47,106 bases of DNA from an uncultured Gemmiger sp. (GCA_944388245.1 CALXIA010000012.1:1-47106), one strand, 5' to 3'; positions 17,198 to 25,276 are shown, numbered from the stretch's first letter. Program-made: numbers and translations. The notes: generated from the sequence alone by a model not told the origin.

Positions 17198-17827
17198 ATG
17201 ACAAAACAGTATTCCCGCACCCGCACCATGGTGGAAGGCGCGCTCATGCTGGCGCTGGCCAGCGTGCTGAGCATGATCCCCCTGTACAGCCTGCCCCACG
17301 GCGGCACCATCACGGTTGTGAGCACCCTGCCCATCATTCTGTTCAGCCTGCGCCACGGAGTGCGCTGGGGCCTGGCGGTGGGCTTTATCCACAGCCTGCT
17401 GCAGCTGCTGTTTTTGGGCGGATTGGAGAACCTGGCCTACTGCCAGACCCTGGGCGCCCAGATCGGCTGTGTGCTGCTGGACTATGTGCTGGCCTATACC
17501 CTGCTGGGGCTTGCCTGGCTGATCGCCAAGCCCTTCAAAAAGCGGGTGCTGGGGGTGGGCGTCGCCACCGTGGTGGTGAGCCTGATCCGCTACCTGTGCA
17601 GCTTTCTCTCCGGCTATGTGGTCTGGAAGGATTATGACTACGCCTTTGAGTGGATGACCAACTTCGGCTGGGGCCAGGCCATTGCCAACATGGGCGAGAA
17701 CGCCCTGTGCTGGCTGTACAGCGCCGTCTACAACGCCACTTACATGATCCCTGAGGCTATCCTGACCGCCGTGGTGGCGGTGGTGCTCTGCGCCACCGTG
17801 CCCATGCTGTTCCAGGAGCAGAAATAA
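17198..17827 (+). CDS. thiT: Thiamine transporter, ECF S-component ThiT
   Basis: Membrane substrate-capture subunit that binds thiamine and works with a shared ECF energising module (not in this window). 209 residues with about six hydrophobic helices. Family features: VEGALMLALASVLSMIPLY (helix 1), the GGTITVVSTLPIILFSLRHGVRWGL segment, and the thiamine-site motif SAVYNATYMIPEAILT in the last third, where Tyr, Asn and Glu contact thiamine in known structures. The ATG at 17198 has GTGAGGA before it; in-frame codons further upstream fall inside the riboswitch terminator. Controlled by the TPP riboswitch, which confirms the ligand. Confidence 0.96.
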   Translation: MTKQYSRTRTMVEGALMLALASVLSMIPLYSLPHGGTITVVSTLPIILFSLRHGVRWGLAVGFIHSLLQLLFLGGLENLAYCQTLGAQIGCVLLDYVLAYTLLGLAWLIAKPFKKRVLGVGVATVVVSLIRYLCSFLSGYVVWKDYDYAFEWMTNFGWGQAIANMGENALCWLYSAVYNATYMIPEAILTAVVAVVLCATVPMLFQEQK

Positions 17828-17844
17828 GGCATACTTGTGTTTTC

Positions 17845-17875
17845 AGCCCGGGCGGCGCTGCCGTCCGGGCTTTTT
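17845..17875 (+). terminator. Terminator of thiT
   Basis: 12-bp stem AGCCCGGGCGGC/GCCGTCCGGGCT with one wobble and a 3-nt loop, followed by TTTTC. Confidence 0.9.
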
Positions 17876-17920
17876 CTGCGCCTGGCAACCGGTGGTTGCC
17901 GGTTTGGAAAGGGGGGATGG

Positions 17921-17949
17921 TGGCCAGATTTTGCCCGGCATGGTATACT
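17921..17949 (+). promoter_or_regulatory. Promoter of the membrane XRE regulator
   Basis: TGGCCA (17921-17926), 17-bp spacer, TATACT (17944-17949) preceded by TGG (extended -10). The start codon follows 31 nt later. Confidence 0.65.
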
Positions 17950-17980
17950 GAAACCAACAAATCCAAGGAGGATCCGATCC

Positions 17981-19198
17981 ATGACCAACCGCGAAACACC
18001 GGCCACCATCGGCCAGCGCATTCTGGCGCTGCGCCGGGCGGCGGGCATGAGCCAGGAGGCCCTGGCCGCCGCCGTGGGGGTAAGCCGTCAGGCCCTGGGC
18101 AAGTGGGAAGCCGACCAGTCTCTGCCCGGGCTGGACAACCTGCTGGCCCTGGCCGAGGCCCTGCACACCAGCTGCGACGAACTGCTTACCGGGCGGCCCC
18201 TGTCCCAGCAGGAGGCCCCGGCCCCCGCCCTTTCCGCCGAGGGGATGCAGGCGCTGCTGGACGCCCGGGAGGCCCGGGAAACCAGACGCCGCCGGAAAAG
18301 CCTGGCGGCAGGCGGCGGCGTGGCCCTGGCGCTGGCGGCGGCGCTGCTGTGCGTGGGATTGTATGCCGGCAGCCGCATGGACGATCTGCAAAACCGCATT
18401 GACGGGGTGAACGGCCAGGTGGCCGGGATGCAGGGCACCCTGCAGGCCCAGGTGGACTCCATGACCAACCGGGTACAGACCATGCTGGACGAGCAGAACT
18501 CCCTGGCGGCGGGTGAGAGCCACAGCTATTCCGACTGGGAATCCGATACCCGCACCCTGCTGCTCACCGCCCGGGTGACCGCCAAGCAGAGCGTACCGGG
18601 GGCCAGCGCCCGGCTGATTGTAACCGCCACCTATCCAACCGACACTCACAGCGCGGTAACGTTGGAGATGACCGACGAGGGCGGCGGGGTGTTCGCCGTG
18701 TCCGGCCGGGTGCCCACCGCTGACGAACTGACCGCCACTTTCCAGCTGGAAAGCCTGGATGGCACGGTACAGAACCAGCAGCTGTGGAGTGATTACGCCC
18801 CTCACGGGCAGTTTGAACCGATCATGGAGCTGGGCAGCGGCATTGACGGCCAGCTTATCCGGTTTGAGACGGAAAAGGGCCAGATCCGGTTTGACGGCGA
18901 TGTGGGGCTGAGCCTGGGGGCTACCGAGTATGCCTGGCCGGTAGAAGCCGAGATGCAGCTGGAAATCGGCGGGCAGGTGGTGGAGACCTATCCTTTGACC
19001 GAGATAGACAAAGACCTTGCGGACGCCCGTAACCCGGACGATGAGGGGAGAGCTGAACTTGTCCACGACGCGACCATTACCTATTACTGGACGCCCCAGG
19101 CTCACCCCTGGCAGGAGGGCCAATCGGTGGTCATCACCGCGCAGATGACCGACAGCGACGGCAGTGTGTACGAGCGGCAGCTAACGCTGATTTCGTAA
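17981..19198 (+). CDS. Membrane-anchored XRE-family regulator with extracellular domain
   Basis: A 405-residue protein that joins a DNA-binding domain to an outer domain. An XRE helix-turn-helix occupies residues 11-66 (RILALRRAAGMSQEALAAAVGVSRQALGKWEAD). A linker with an Arg-rich stop (TRRRRK, 101-106) precedes one membrane helix (108-130). Outside, residues 133-172 form a likely coiled coil with a 3-4 hydrophobic pattern (L136, I140, V143, V147, M150, L154, V158, M161, V165, M168). The rest (about 180-405) is an unrecognised beta-rich domain with few cysteines. Start ATG has AAGGAGGATC. It stands alone, between terminators. A one-component membrane sensor that regulates DNA directly is the natural reading; the signal and targets are unknown. 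Confidence 0.85.
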   Translation: MTNRETPATIGQRILALRRAAGMSQEALAAAVGVSRQALGKWEADQSLPGLDNLLALAEALHTSCDELLTGRPLSQQEAPAPALSAEGMQALLDAREARETRRRRKSLAAGGGVALALAAALLCVGLYAGSRMDDLQNRIDGVNGQVAGMQGTLQAQVDSMTNRVQTMLDEQNSLAAGESHSYSDWESDTRTLLLTARVTAKQSVPGASARLIVTATYPTDTHSAVTLEMTDEGGGVFAVSGRVPTADELTATFQLESLDGTVQNQQLWSDYAPHGQFEPIMELGSGIDGQLIRFETEKGQIRFDGDVGLSLGATEYAWPVEAEMQLEIGGQVVETYPLTEIDKDLADARNPDDEGRAELVHDATITYYWTPQAHPWQEGQSVVITAQMTDSDGSVYERQLTLIS

Positions 19199-19209
19199 AA
19201 TCCATACGC

Positions 19210-19243
19210 GATGCCCCCGCCGGGCTTTCCCGGCGGGGGCATC
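19210..19243. terminator. Bidirectional terminator between XRE regulator and LysR gene
   Basis: Near-perfect 15-bp stem GATGCCCCCGCCGGG/CCCGGCGGGGGCATC with a short loop, between two convergent genes. T-runs on either side are weak. Confidence 0.75.
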
Positions 19244-19256
19244 TCTCGTTCCATTT

Positions 19257-20165
19257 TTACCACAGCGCGTCGGCCTGGCGCACACAGGCCAGGAATCGCC
19301 GGGCATTGTCCGACAGCTGGGCGGCGACCGGCCATACGGCGGCGTCCCGGTTGAGCCCGGCCTCGGCGCAGGGTTTCAGCACCAGCTGCTGGCGGGCCAG
19401 TTCCGCGGCGGGCAGCGGGCTCACCCACATATAGCTGCCCGGCACCTGCCGCAGCAGGGCAAACTGGCTGCCCCGGTCGTACACATAGATGCGGCTCTCC
19501 CCCACCCGCAGTTCGGCGGCCCGCGCCCGCTGTTCCGGTTCCAGCACTGGCAACTGCACGTCCCCGTGTAAAATCTGCGGATACCGCCCCAGCAGGTGAT
19601 ACGGGATATCCGCCAGCCTCGCCAGCGGGTGCCGCTCGCTCATGAGCAGGCACATCCGGTACTGGCGCACCACCCGGCTCTGCAAACCGTTTTGGGCCAG
19701 CTGGGTGTCCACCCAGGGCTGGTAGATGTCCTGATAGCGGATGATGGACAACTCGCTCTCCCCGGAGGCGGCATCCTGGAGCGCGTCGGTCAGGCCGGCT
19801 TCCCGGTACTGCACGTTCATGGGGGTGGGGCACTCCGCCAGCATGGCGGCAAAAGCGTCCGCGATATAGGTGGCCCGGGGTACCGTGACCCGCAGCGCAA
19901 ATCCCGCCGGCTGGGGGGTGTACAGGCTTTGCAGTTCCTCCACCTGGGCCAGGATGCCGCCGGCATACCGCAAAAACTGGCTGCCGGCGGCAGTGGGTTC
20001 CATGCCCCGGGCGGTGCGGCGGAACAGAGGGACCCCCAACTCCTTTTCCAGTTCCTTCAAACTGCGGCTCAGGTTGGGCTGGGCCATCTCCAGCGCGCGG
20101 GCGGCGGCAGACAGGCTGTGGGTAGCGGCAATTTGCTGGACCTGGCGAAGCTGCTGCAGGGTCAT
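19257..20165 (-). CDS. LysR-family transcriptional regulator
   Basis: A 302-residue LTTR. The N-terminal winged helix (1-60) reads MTLQQLRQVQQIAATHSLSAAARALEMAQPNLSRSLKELEKELGVPLFRRTARGMEPTAAG, the standard family pattern. The C-terminal effector-binding domain (about 90-300) has the LTTR two-lobe layout (RVTVPRATYIADAF; YRMCLLMSERHPLA). Start ATG preceded by AAAGGAGGCC; a longer start 9 codons upstream lacks such a site. It is divergent from nfnAB, separated by 179 nt, which makes nfnAB a plausible target. Effector unknown. Confidence 0.93.
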   Translation of the reverse strand: MTLQQLRQVQQIAATHSLSAAARALEMAQPNLSRSLKELEKELGVPLFRRTARGMEPTAAGSQFLRYAGGILAQVEELQSLYTPQPAGFALRVTVPRATYIADAFAAMLAECPTPMNVQYREAGLTDALQDAASGESELSIIRYQDIYQPWVDTQLAQNGLQSRVVRQYRMCLLMSERHPLARLADIPYHLLGRYPQILHGDVQLPVLEPEQRARAAELRVGESRIYVYDRGSQFALLRQVPGSYMWVSPLPAAELARQQLVLKPCAEAGLNRDAAVWPVAAQLSDNARRFLACVRQADALW

Positions 20166-20264
20166 GGCGGGCCTCCTTTGCGAACAAGACAAATCTGTAT
20201 ATTACTGTATCACATCTGCCGGAAAAATACTAGGAAGAATGACGGATTTTCGCCAGGCCGTGCG

Positions 20265-20293
20265 TTGCGCCGCAGGGTATTATGGAGTATAAT
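20265..20293 (+). promoter_or_regulatory. Promoter of nfnAB
   Basis: TTGCGC (20265-20270), exactly 17 bp, perfect TATAAT (20288-20293). The start codon is about 50 nt downstream. The divergent LysR gene begins 100 nt to the left. Confidence 0.75.
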
Positions 20294-20344
20294 GGAACTT
20301 GCGTATTGATAAATATGCGACAAAATTTTGAGGGGAAGAAGAGT

Positions 20345-21187
20345 ATGTTCAAGATCATCCGCAAAGAGGCGCTGAACCCCACCGTCACCCGCATGGTGGT
20401 CCAGGCGCCGCTGATCGCCCGCAAAGCACTGCCCGGTCAATTCGTGATCCTGCGGGCCGGGGCCGACTCGGAGCGCATCCCGCTAACCATAGCCGACTAT
20501 GACCGGGAAGCCGGCACGGTGACCGTGATCTTCCAGGTGGTGGGCGCCGGCACTATGGAACTGAACGACCTGGCCGAAGGGGAAAGCCTGCACGATTTTG
20601 TGGGCCCGCTGGGGACCCCCAGCAAGCTGGACGGGTTGAAAAAGGTGGCCGTGGTGGGCGGCGGCGTGGGCTGCGCCATTGCCTATCCGGTGGCCAAACA
20701 GCTGCATGCGCAGGGGACCGAAGTGCACAGCATTGTGGGGTTCCGCTCCAAGGACCTGGTGATTCTGGAGCCGGAGTTCCGCGCGGTGAGCGATAAGCTG
20801 ATCCTGATGACCGACGACGGCAGTTACGGGGAAAAAGGCGTGGTGACCGCCCCGCTGGAGCAGCTGATCCAGGCCGGGGAAAACTACGATGAAGTGATCG
20901 CCATCGGGCCGCTTCCCATGATGAAATTTGTGAGCCTGACCACCAAAAAGTACGGGGTCAAAACCACAGTATCGATGAACACGGTCATGATCGACGGCAC
21001 CGGCATGTGCGGCGGCTGTCGGCTGACGGTGGGCGGGCAGATCAAGTTCGCCTGTGTGGACGGGCCGGATTTTGACGGACATCTGGTGGATTTTGACGAG
21101 GCCATAAAACGGGGCGGCACCTATCGGGATTTTGAGGCCCATGCCCGGGAGGACTACTGCCATCTGATGAACAAGGAGGTGGAGTGA
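20345..21187 (+). CDS. nfnA: NfnA-type FAD/NAD-binding [2Fe-2S] subunit of NADH-dependent ferredoxin:NADP oxidoreductase
   Basis: Small flavoprotein subunit, 280 residues. Layout: an N-terminal FAD-binding barrel (about 1-95, with PGQFVILRAG and IPLTIADYD), an NAD-binding Rossmann domain (about 98-215, KVAVVGGGVGCAIAYPVAKQL), and a C-terminal [2Fe-2S] region with GTGMCGGCRLTVGGQIKFACVDGP. This is the layout of NfnA and of sulfide dehydrogenase/dihydroorotate dehydrogenase electron-transfer subunits. Paired one base upstream of an NfnB/GltA-type subunit, so the enzyme likely uses NADH and reduced ferredoxin to make NADPH by electron bifurcation. Some relatives act as sulfide dehydrogenase (SudB); sequence alone does not exclude this. 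Confidence 0.9.
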   Translation: MFKIIRKEALNPTVTRMVVQAPLIARKALPGQFVILRAGADSERIPLTIADYDREAGTVTVIFQVVGAGTMELNDLAEGESLHDFVGPLGTPSKLDGLKKVAVVGGGVGCAIAYPVAKQLHAQGTEVHSIVGFRSKDLVILEPEFRAVSDKLILMTDDGSYGEKGVVTAPLEQLIQAGENYDEVIAIGPLPMMKFVSLTTKKYGVKTTVSMNTVMIDGTGMCGGCRLTVGGQIKFACVDGPDFDGHLVDFDEAIKRGGTYRDFEAHAREDYCHLMNKEVE

Positions 21188-21188
21188 G

Positions 21189-22589
21189 ATGCCGTTTCAG
21201 CGGAATATGGATCCTCGCAAGTGCCCCATGCCCAGCCAGGACCCGGCGGTGCGGGCCCACAACTTCAGCGAGGTAGCGTTGGGGTACACCTACGATATGG
21301 CGGTGAGCGAGGCGCGCCGGTGCCTGGGCTGCAAGAACAAGCCCTGCGTGACCGGCTGCCCGGTGCAGATCGACATTCCCGCTTTTATCGAGCGGGTTGC
21401 CAACGAGGATATGGAAGGGGCCTACCAGGTGCTGCACGCGTCCAGCGCGTTGCCGGCGGTCTGCGGCCGGGTATGCCCCCAGGAGAACCAGTGCGAAGGC
21501 AAATGCGTGCGGGGCATCAAGGGCGAGAGCGTGGGCATCGGCAGATTGGAGCGTTTTGTGGCCGACTGGCACCGGGAGCACAGCACCGAGACCCCGGAAA
21601 AGCCCGTTTCCAATGGGCACAAGGTGGCGGTGATCGGCGCGGGCCCCTCGGGGCTGACCGCCGCCGGCGACCTGGCCCGGCTGGGCTATCAGGTGACGGT
21701 GTTTGAGGCGCTGCATCTGGCGGGCGGCGTGCTGGTGTACGGCATCCCGGAATTCCGGCTGCCCAAAGCCATCGTGCAGCAGGAGATCGACGGGCTCAAA
21801 GCGATCGGGGTGGACATCCAGACCAACATGGTGATCGGCAAGGTGCTGACGGTGGACGAACTGATGGGGGATTTCGGGTTTGAGGCGGTGTACATCGGCA
21901 CCGGCGCTGGCCTGCCCCGGTTTATGGGTATCCCGGGCGAAGGTCTGCGGGGGGTATACTCCGCCAATGAATATCTGACCCGGGTGAATCTGATGAAGGC
22001 CTACCGGCCGGGCAGCCATACCCCGCTGCTGCACAGCCGCAAGGTGGCGGTGGTGGGCGGCGGCAACGTGGCCATGGACGCGGCCCGCTGCGCGCTGCGT
22101 ATGGGCGCTGAAACGGTGTACATTGTCTACCGCCGCGGCATGAGCGAACTGCCCGCCCGGGCCGAAGAGGTGGAGCATGCCCAGGAAGAGGGCATTGTCT
22201 TCAAGACCCTGACTAACCCCGTGGAGATATTGGGGGACGAGCAGGGCGCGGTGCGGGGCATCCGCTGCGTGGAGATGGAACTGGGCGAGCCGGACGAGAG
22301 CGGCCGCCGCCGCCCGGTAGCGAAAGAGGGCAGCGAATTCGACCTGGAACTGGACACCGTGATCATGGCCATCGGTACCAGTCCGAACCCGCTGATCCGC
22401 TCCACCACGCCGGGGCTGGAGACCAACCGGCGCGGCTGCATCGTGACCAACGGGGAGGACGGCCTGACCAGCCGCGCCGGGGTGTATGCCGGCGGCGACG
22501 CGGTGACCGGCGCGGCCACCGTGATCCTGGCCATGGGGGCCGGCAAACAGGCCGCCCGGGCCATCGACGAGTATCTGCGGAACAAGTAA
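21189..22589 (+). CDS. nfnB: NfnB-type NADPH/FAD, 2x[4Fe-4S] subunit (GltA/glutamate synthase small-subunit family)
   Basis: Large subunit, 466 residues. N-terminal ferredoxin-like cluster region with cysteines in CLGCKNKPCVTGCP (about 47-60) and CGRVCPQENQCEGKC (about 93-107). Then an FAD-binding GxGxxG (VAVIGAGPSGLTAAGDLARLGYQVTVFE) and an NADPH-binding one (VAVVGGGNVAMDAARCALRMGA), with C-terminal FAD motif VYAGGDAVTGAATVILAMGAGKQAA. The protein is about the length of free-standing NfnB/GltA, without a large glutamate synthase partner here. Begins one base after nfnA, with AAGGAGG in the nfnA end. Often annotated 'NADPH-dependent glutamate synthase'; the pairing with nfnA argues for NfnAB. 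Ends at a terminator. Confidence 0.92.
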   Translation: MPFQRNMDPRKCPMPSQDPAVRAHNFSEVALGYTYDMAVSEARRCLGCKNKPCVTGCPVQIDIPAFIERVANEDMEGAYQVLHASSALPAVCGRVCPQENQCEGKCVRGIKGESVGIGRLERFVADWHREHSTETPEKPVSNGHKVAVIGAGPSGLTAAGDLARLGYQVTVFEALHLAGGVLVYGIPEFRLPKAIVQQEIDGLKAIGVDIQTNMVIGKVLTVDELMGDFGFEAVYIGTGAGLPRFMGIPGEGLRGVYSANEYLTRVNLMKAYRPGSHTPLLHSRKVAVVGGGNVAMDAARCALRMGAETVYIVYRRGMSELPARAEEVEHAQEEGIVFKTLTNPVEILGDEQGAVRGIRCVEMELGEPDESGRRRPVAKEGSEFDLELDTVIMAIGTSPNPLIRSTTPGLETNRRGCIVTNGEDGLTSRAGVYAGGDAVTGAATVILAMGAGKQAARAIDEYLRNK

Positions 22590-22596
22590 AAGCAAA

Positions 22597-22630
22597 AACG
22601 CCTCTGCCGGTCGGGCAGGGGCGTTCCTTT
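22597..22630. terminator. Terminator between nfnB and convergent Gfo/Idh gene
   Basis: 12-bp stem AACGCCTCTGCC/GGCAGGGGCGTT with one wobble and a 5-nt loop; CCTTTTT follows on the plus strand and an A-run (22594-22598) precedes it, so it can serve both directions. Confidence 0.85.
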
Positions 22631-22654
22631 TGTATTCAGGGTGGCTGGTCTTGC

Positions 22655-23632
22655 TTATTCAAAGGGATACCGCACACCCCAGGCAATGCGCAGCCGGTCC
22701 ATCAGTTCCATGACCCGCAGAGACTCCTCATGGGGCATCTCCGGGCAGGACAATTCGCCCTTTTCCAGCGCCCGCAGGCAGGCGAGCACCTCGTACTCAT
22801 AGCCGGTGATCTGGGCAGGGCGCTCCACCCGGCGCAGCAGCCGATTCCGGGCGTCATACACCGACAGGCTCTCGAAGTTGTTGATGTTCTCCACCAGCAT
22901 ATACCCTTGGGTGCCGTGGATCGCGCCCCGCCGGTCCAGACACGCTTCCAGGGAACTGTTCAGCTGGGCCACACGGCCATCGGCGTAATACAGGGTCACC
23001 GCGTTCTGGGCGTCTACCCCGGTGGGCAGCCGGGAACAACTGGTCTCCACCCGGGCGATATCGTGGCCAAACAGCGCCAGGGCAAAGTTCAGGGTATAGA
23101 CCCCCACATCCAGCAGCGCGCCGCCTGCCAGATTCGGGTCCCGCAGGCGGGGCACATCCGCGATGGCATACCCCAGATTGCCGGTGAGCATCCGGGGTTC
23201 CCCGATACGGCCGCTGTTCACCTCGTCCCGGATCAAGGCCAGCATCGGCATATACCGGGTCCAGATCGCTTCGGTGATGAACACGCCCCGGCGCTCCGCC
23301 TCCACAAACACATCCCGGGCCTGCCTGGCATTGGCGGTAAATGCCTTTTCGCAAAGCACCGGCTTGCCGGCCCGGATACACAGCAGCGCGTGGGCGGCGT
23401 GTTCAGAATGCGGCGTGGCAATATAGACCAGGTCCACCTGCGGATCGGCCACCACCGCCTCATAGCTGCCATAGGCCGCCTGTGCCCCATACTTTTGGGC
23501 AAAAGCCCGGGCCCGGGCTTCGTCACGGGAGCCCACCGCGTACAGTCTGGCCTCCGGCATACGATTCAGCGTGTCTGCCATCAGGGCGGCGATCGCGCCG
23601 GTACCCAGAATGGCCACGTTCCCCTGTTTCAT
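22655..23632 (-). CDS. Gfo/Idh/MocA-family oxidoreductase
   Basis: NAD(P)-dependent dehydrogenase, 325 residues, probably acting on a sugar, inositol or amino-sugar derivative. N-terminal Rossmann fold: VAILGTGAIAALMADTLNRM (residues 5-24) and YAVGSRDEARARAFAQKYGAQAAYGSYE. The catalytic EKA motif is present (VLCEKAFTANARQA), followed by the family's C-terminal domain with VGVYTLNFALALFG. Start ATG at 23632 follows AAGGGGGAG; a second ATG seven codons upstream is less well placed. It sits 13 nt after the WG-repeat lipoprotein gene and probably shares its transcript; no functional link to that gene is evident. Substrate unknown. Confidence 0.9.
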   Translation of the reverse strand: MKQGNVAILGTGAIAALMADTLNRMPEARLYAVGSRDEARARAFAQKYGAQAAYGSYEAVVADPQVDLVYIATPHSEHAAHALLCIRAGKPVLCEKAFTANARQARDVFVEAERRGVFITEAIWTRYMPMLALIRDEVNSGRIGEPRMLTGNLGYAIADVPRLRDPNLAGGALLDVGVYTLNFALALFGHDIARVETSCSRLPTGVDAQNAVTLYYADGRVAQLNSSLEACLDRRGAIHGTQGYMLVENINNFESLSVYDARNRLLRRVERPAQITGYEYEVLACLRALEKGELSCPEMPHEESLRVMELMDRLRIAWGVRYPFE

Positions 23633-23645
23633 ACGGTTCTCCCCC

Positions 23646-24644
23646 TTACGCATTGACGGCGATCACACCCCAGCCCTCGGCGGTCTTGACCCAGGCGCGT
23701 CCGTTGCTCACCGAGGCCGCCCCCTGATACTGGAACGGCACCTTCACCGTACCGGCCAGGCTGATATAGCCCCACAGGCCATCGGTGTTCTGCACCGCGG
23801 CCAGATTGCCGCAGAAGGGCCGTGCCTTCTGATACTGACACGGGATGATCTGGCTGCCCTCTATGTCCAGATAGCCCCACAGGCCGTCCTGGCACACAGC
23901 GTACAATCCGTCCGAATAGGACTCGATCGCCTCGCATACGGGGCCCACCTGCTTGCCGGTGGACGCCTGTACCAGCACATAGCCCTCGCCCCACTCCACA
24001 GCGCGGGGCTCGGTCTGGCCGGTGGCGGGGTCGGTCCACAGGTAGGCGCTGAAATCATCGGCGGGGGCGGCTGTCAGGGTGCCCAGCTGGGCCACGTAGG
24101 GCTGCACGTTGGCCCCGTATTCGGTCAGCGGGACCAGCTGATCCATCTCCAGCACATACGCCGCGCCTAAACCGCTGTCGTACACGATCTCCATGTCCGG
24201 AAGCCCATGCCCGCCAGAGCCCACGTCCTCGCCCAGATCGTTGAAGATCTTGCTCTCGTCGGTATTGGTCAGCCCGCAGACCGGGCACCAATGTATGTCC
24301 TCCTCGGCCGGAACCACGATCTTGCCGTCGTAGTTGATGGCGCCAATCTTGCCGTTTTGCTCAAACAGGCTCAGGTAGGCATGATCCTGCAGCACTCCAT
24401 TGTCAGGGCTGGCATGTTCCACCAGGCTGTACACGATCTCCAGGTCGGTGCGCGGCTGCACCAGCCAGTCCACCGCCGGGCCTGCCTGCGCGGTCGGCTC
24501 CGGGGTAGCGGCCGGGGCGGAAGAGCCGGCGCCGCCGGCGGACGAGGAAGCATCGGTCGGGGCAGACGAAGCCGTTTCCTGCCCACCGCAGCCGGCCAGC
24601 AGGACGGCGCAGAGGAGCAGGGCGGCAAAAGCGCGCAGTTTCAT
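23646..24644 (-). CDS. WG-repeat lipoprotein
   Basis: A secreted, lipid-anchored protein of 332 residues. Signal peptide with lipobox LLAGC; Cys19 would be lipidated. A Ser/Ala/Pro-rich linker (22-56) follows. The body carries WG-type beta repeats, each with a KxGxINxxGKxxxP-like or GLWGYxxxxGxxxxPxQYQxA core: residues near 98-113 (KIGAINYDGKIVVPAE), then GLWGYLDIEGSQIIPCQYQKARPF and GLWGYISLAGTVKVPFQYQGAA near the C-terminus. Between them lies an isolated CPVC pair (C120, C123). Function unknown; WG repeats are beta-propeller-like or ladder modules of unclear role. Own promoter upstream; AAGGAGG precedes the ATG. The Gfo/Idh gene follows 13 nt after it. Confidence 0.85.
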   Translation of the reverse strand: MKLRAFAALLLCAVLLAGCGGQETASSAPTDASSSAGGAGSSAPAATPEPTAQAGPAVDWLVQPRTDLEIVYSLVEHASPDNGVLQDHAYLSLFEQNGKIGAINYDGKIVVPAEEDIHWCPVCGLTNTDESKIFNDLGEDVGSGGHGLPDMEIVYDSGLGAAYVLEMDQLVPLTEYGANVQPYVAQLGTLTAAPADDFSAYLWTDPATGQTEPRAVEWGEGYVLVQASTGKQVGPVCEAIESYSDGLYAVCQDGLWGYLDIEGSQIIPCQYQKARPFCGNLAAVQNTDGLWGYISLAGTVKVPFQYQGAASVSNGRAWVKTAEGWGVIAVNA

Positions 24645-24730
24645 GGAAAAACCTCCTTGCAGGGCGACCGATCGTTTCTTTTGCCGCCCTTTGCGCGGGG
24701 CGCATTACCCCGCTGTGTTGTGATTTTTTT

Positions 24731-24759
24731 ATTGTACCACACCCGGCGCAAAAAGGCAA
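24731..24759 (-). promoter_or_regulatory. Promoter of the WG-repeat lipoprotein
   Basis: Minus strand: TTGCCT (24754-24759), 17-bp spacer, TACAAT (24731-24736) preceded by TGG (extended -10). 87 nt before the start codon. Confidence 0.75.
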
Positions 24760-24776
24760 AAAGCCGCACAACTAAT

Positions 24777-24968
24777 TCAAGCGGGGGTAAACAGCTGATC
24801 CACCGTAACTCCCAGTTCCCGTGCCAGATGAAACGCCAGCGCCAGCGTGGGATCGTACTTGTTATTCTCAATGGCATTTACCGTCTGGCGGGATACGCCG
24901 CATTTTTTTGCCAGTTCTTCCTGGGACAAGCCCAACTCCTTGCGGCGTTCGCGGATGACATTCTCCAT
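24777..24968 (-). CDS. Small XRE-family repressor (63 aa)
   Basis: A 63-residue stand-alone helix-turn-helix: MENVIRERRKELGLSQEELAKKCGVSRQTVNAIENNKYDPTLALAFHLARELGV, matching the small Cro/YozG-type regulators. It has no partner domain. Start ATG at 24968 follows GGGAGG; it begins 2 nt after the stop of the membrane-protein gene upstream, so the two are co-transcribed. Such small XRE genes are usually paired with a membrane protein of unknown role. The TTGACAT half-sites around the promoter of the pair are the likely operator. Confidence 0.92.
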   Translation of the reverse strand: MENVIRERRKELGLSQEELAKKCGVSRQTVNAIENNKYDPTLALAFHLARELGVTVDQLFTPA

Positions 24969-24970
24969 GT

Positions 24971-25276
24971 TCAGCCTCCCAGCTTCTTTCGGTAATACAG
25001 CAACGCCACACAATACAGCATGGCGGTGACCTGCAGCTGGATGAAGGGGTTGACCGTCATCGGTTGTTTGGTTGCATAATTGGCTATCACATCCAGCACC
25101 AGCGCACCCACCATCGCGTTAAAGGCAAAGGTGCTGGTTTTCCACACAATTACCCGGCTACGTTCATCCCCTGCTTTTAACAGGGAAATCAGCATTGTAA
25201 TATCCAGCGCCCCGAATCCCAGCAGCACACCGCCCAGAAACAGCGCCGCCCCCAAAGGCATCCCCATAAATTCCAT
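24971..25276 (-). CDS. Small membrane protein paired with XRE regulator
   Basis: A 101-residue protein with about three hydrophobic segments (near residues 8-30, 43-62 and 78-95) and a basic C-terminus (YYRKKLGG). I do not recognise the family. It is translated from an ATG with AAGGAG 8 nt upstream and is followed after 2 nt by the 63-residue XRE regulator. The arrangement resembles the common pairing of small XRE regulators with a DUF2178/DUF3796-like membrane protein; membership is not proven. Confidence 0.75.
   Translation of the reverse strand: MEFMGMPLGAALFLGGVLLGFGALDITMLISLLKAGDERSRVIVWKTSTFAFNAMVGALVLDVIANYATKQPMTVNPFIQLQVTAMLYCVALLYYRKKLGG

Noticed and set aside
19102-20187. Minus-strand frame of about 360 codons overlapping the LysR gene
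   Set aside because: Out-of-frame shadow of the LysR gene, rich in Gly/Pro/Arg, without family motifs.
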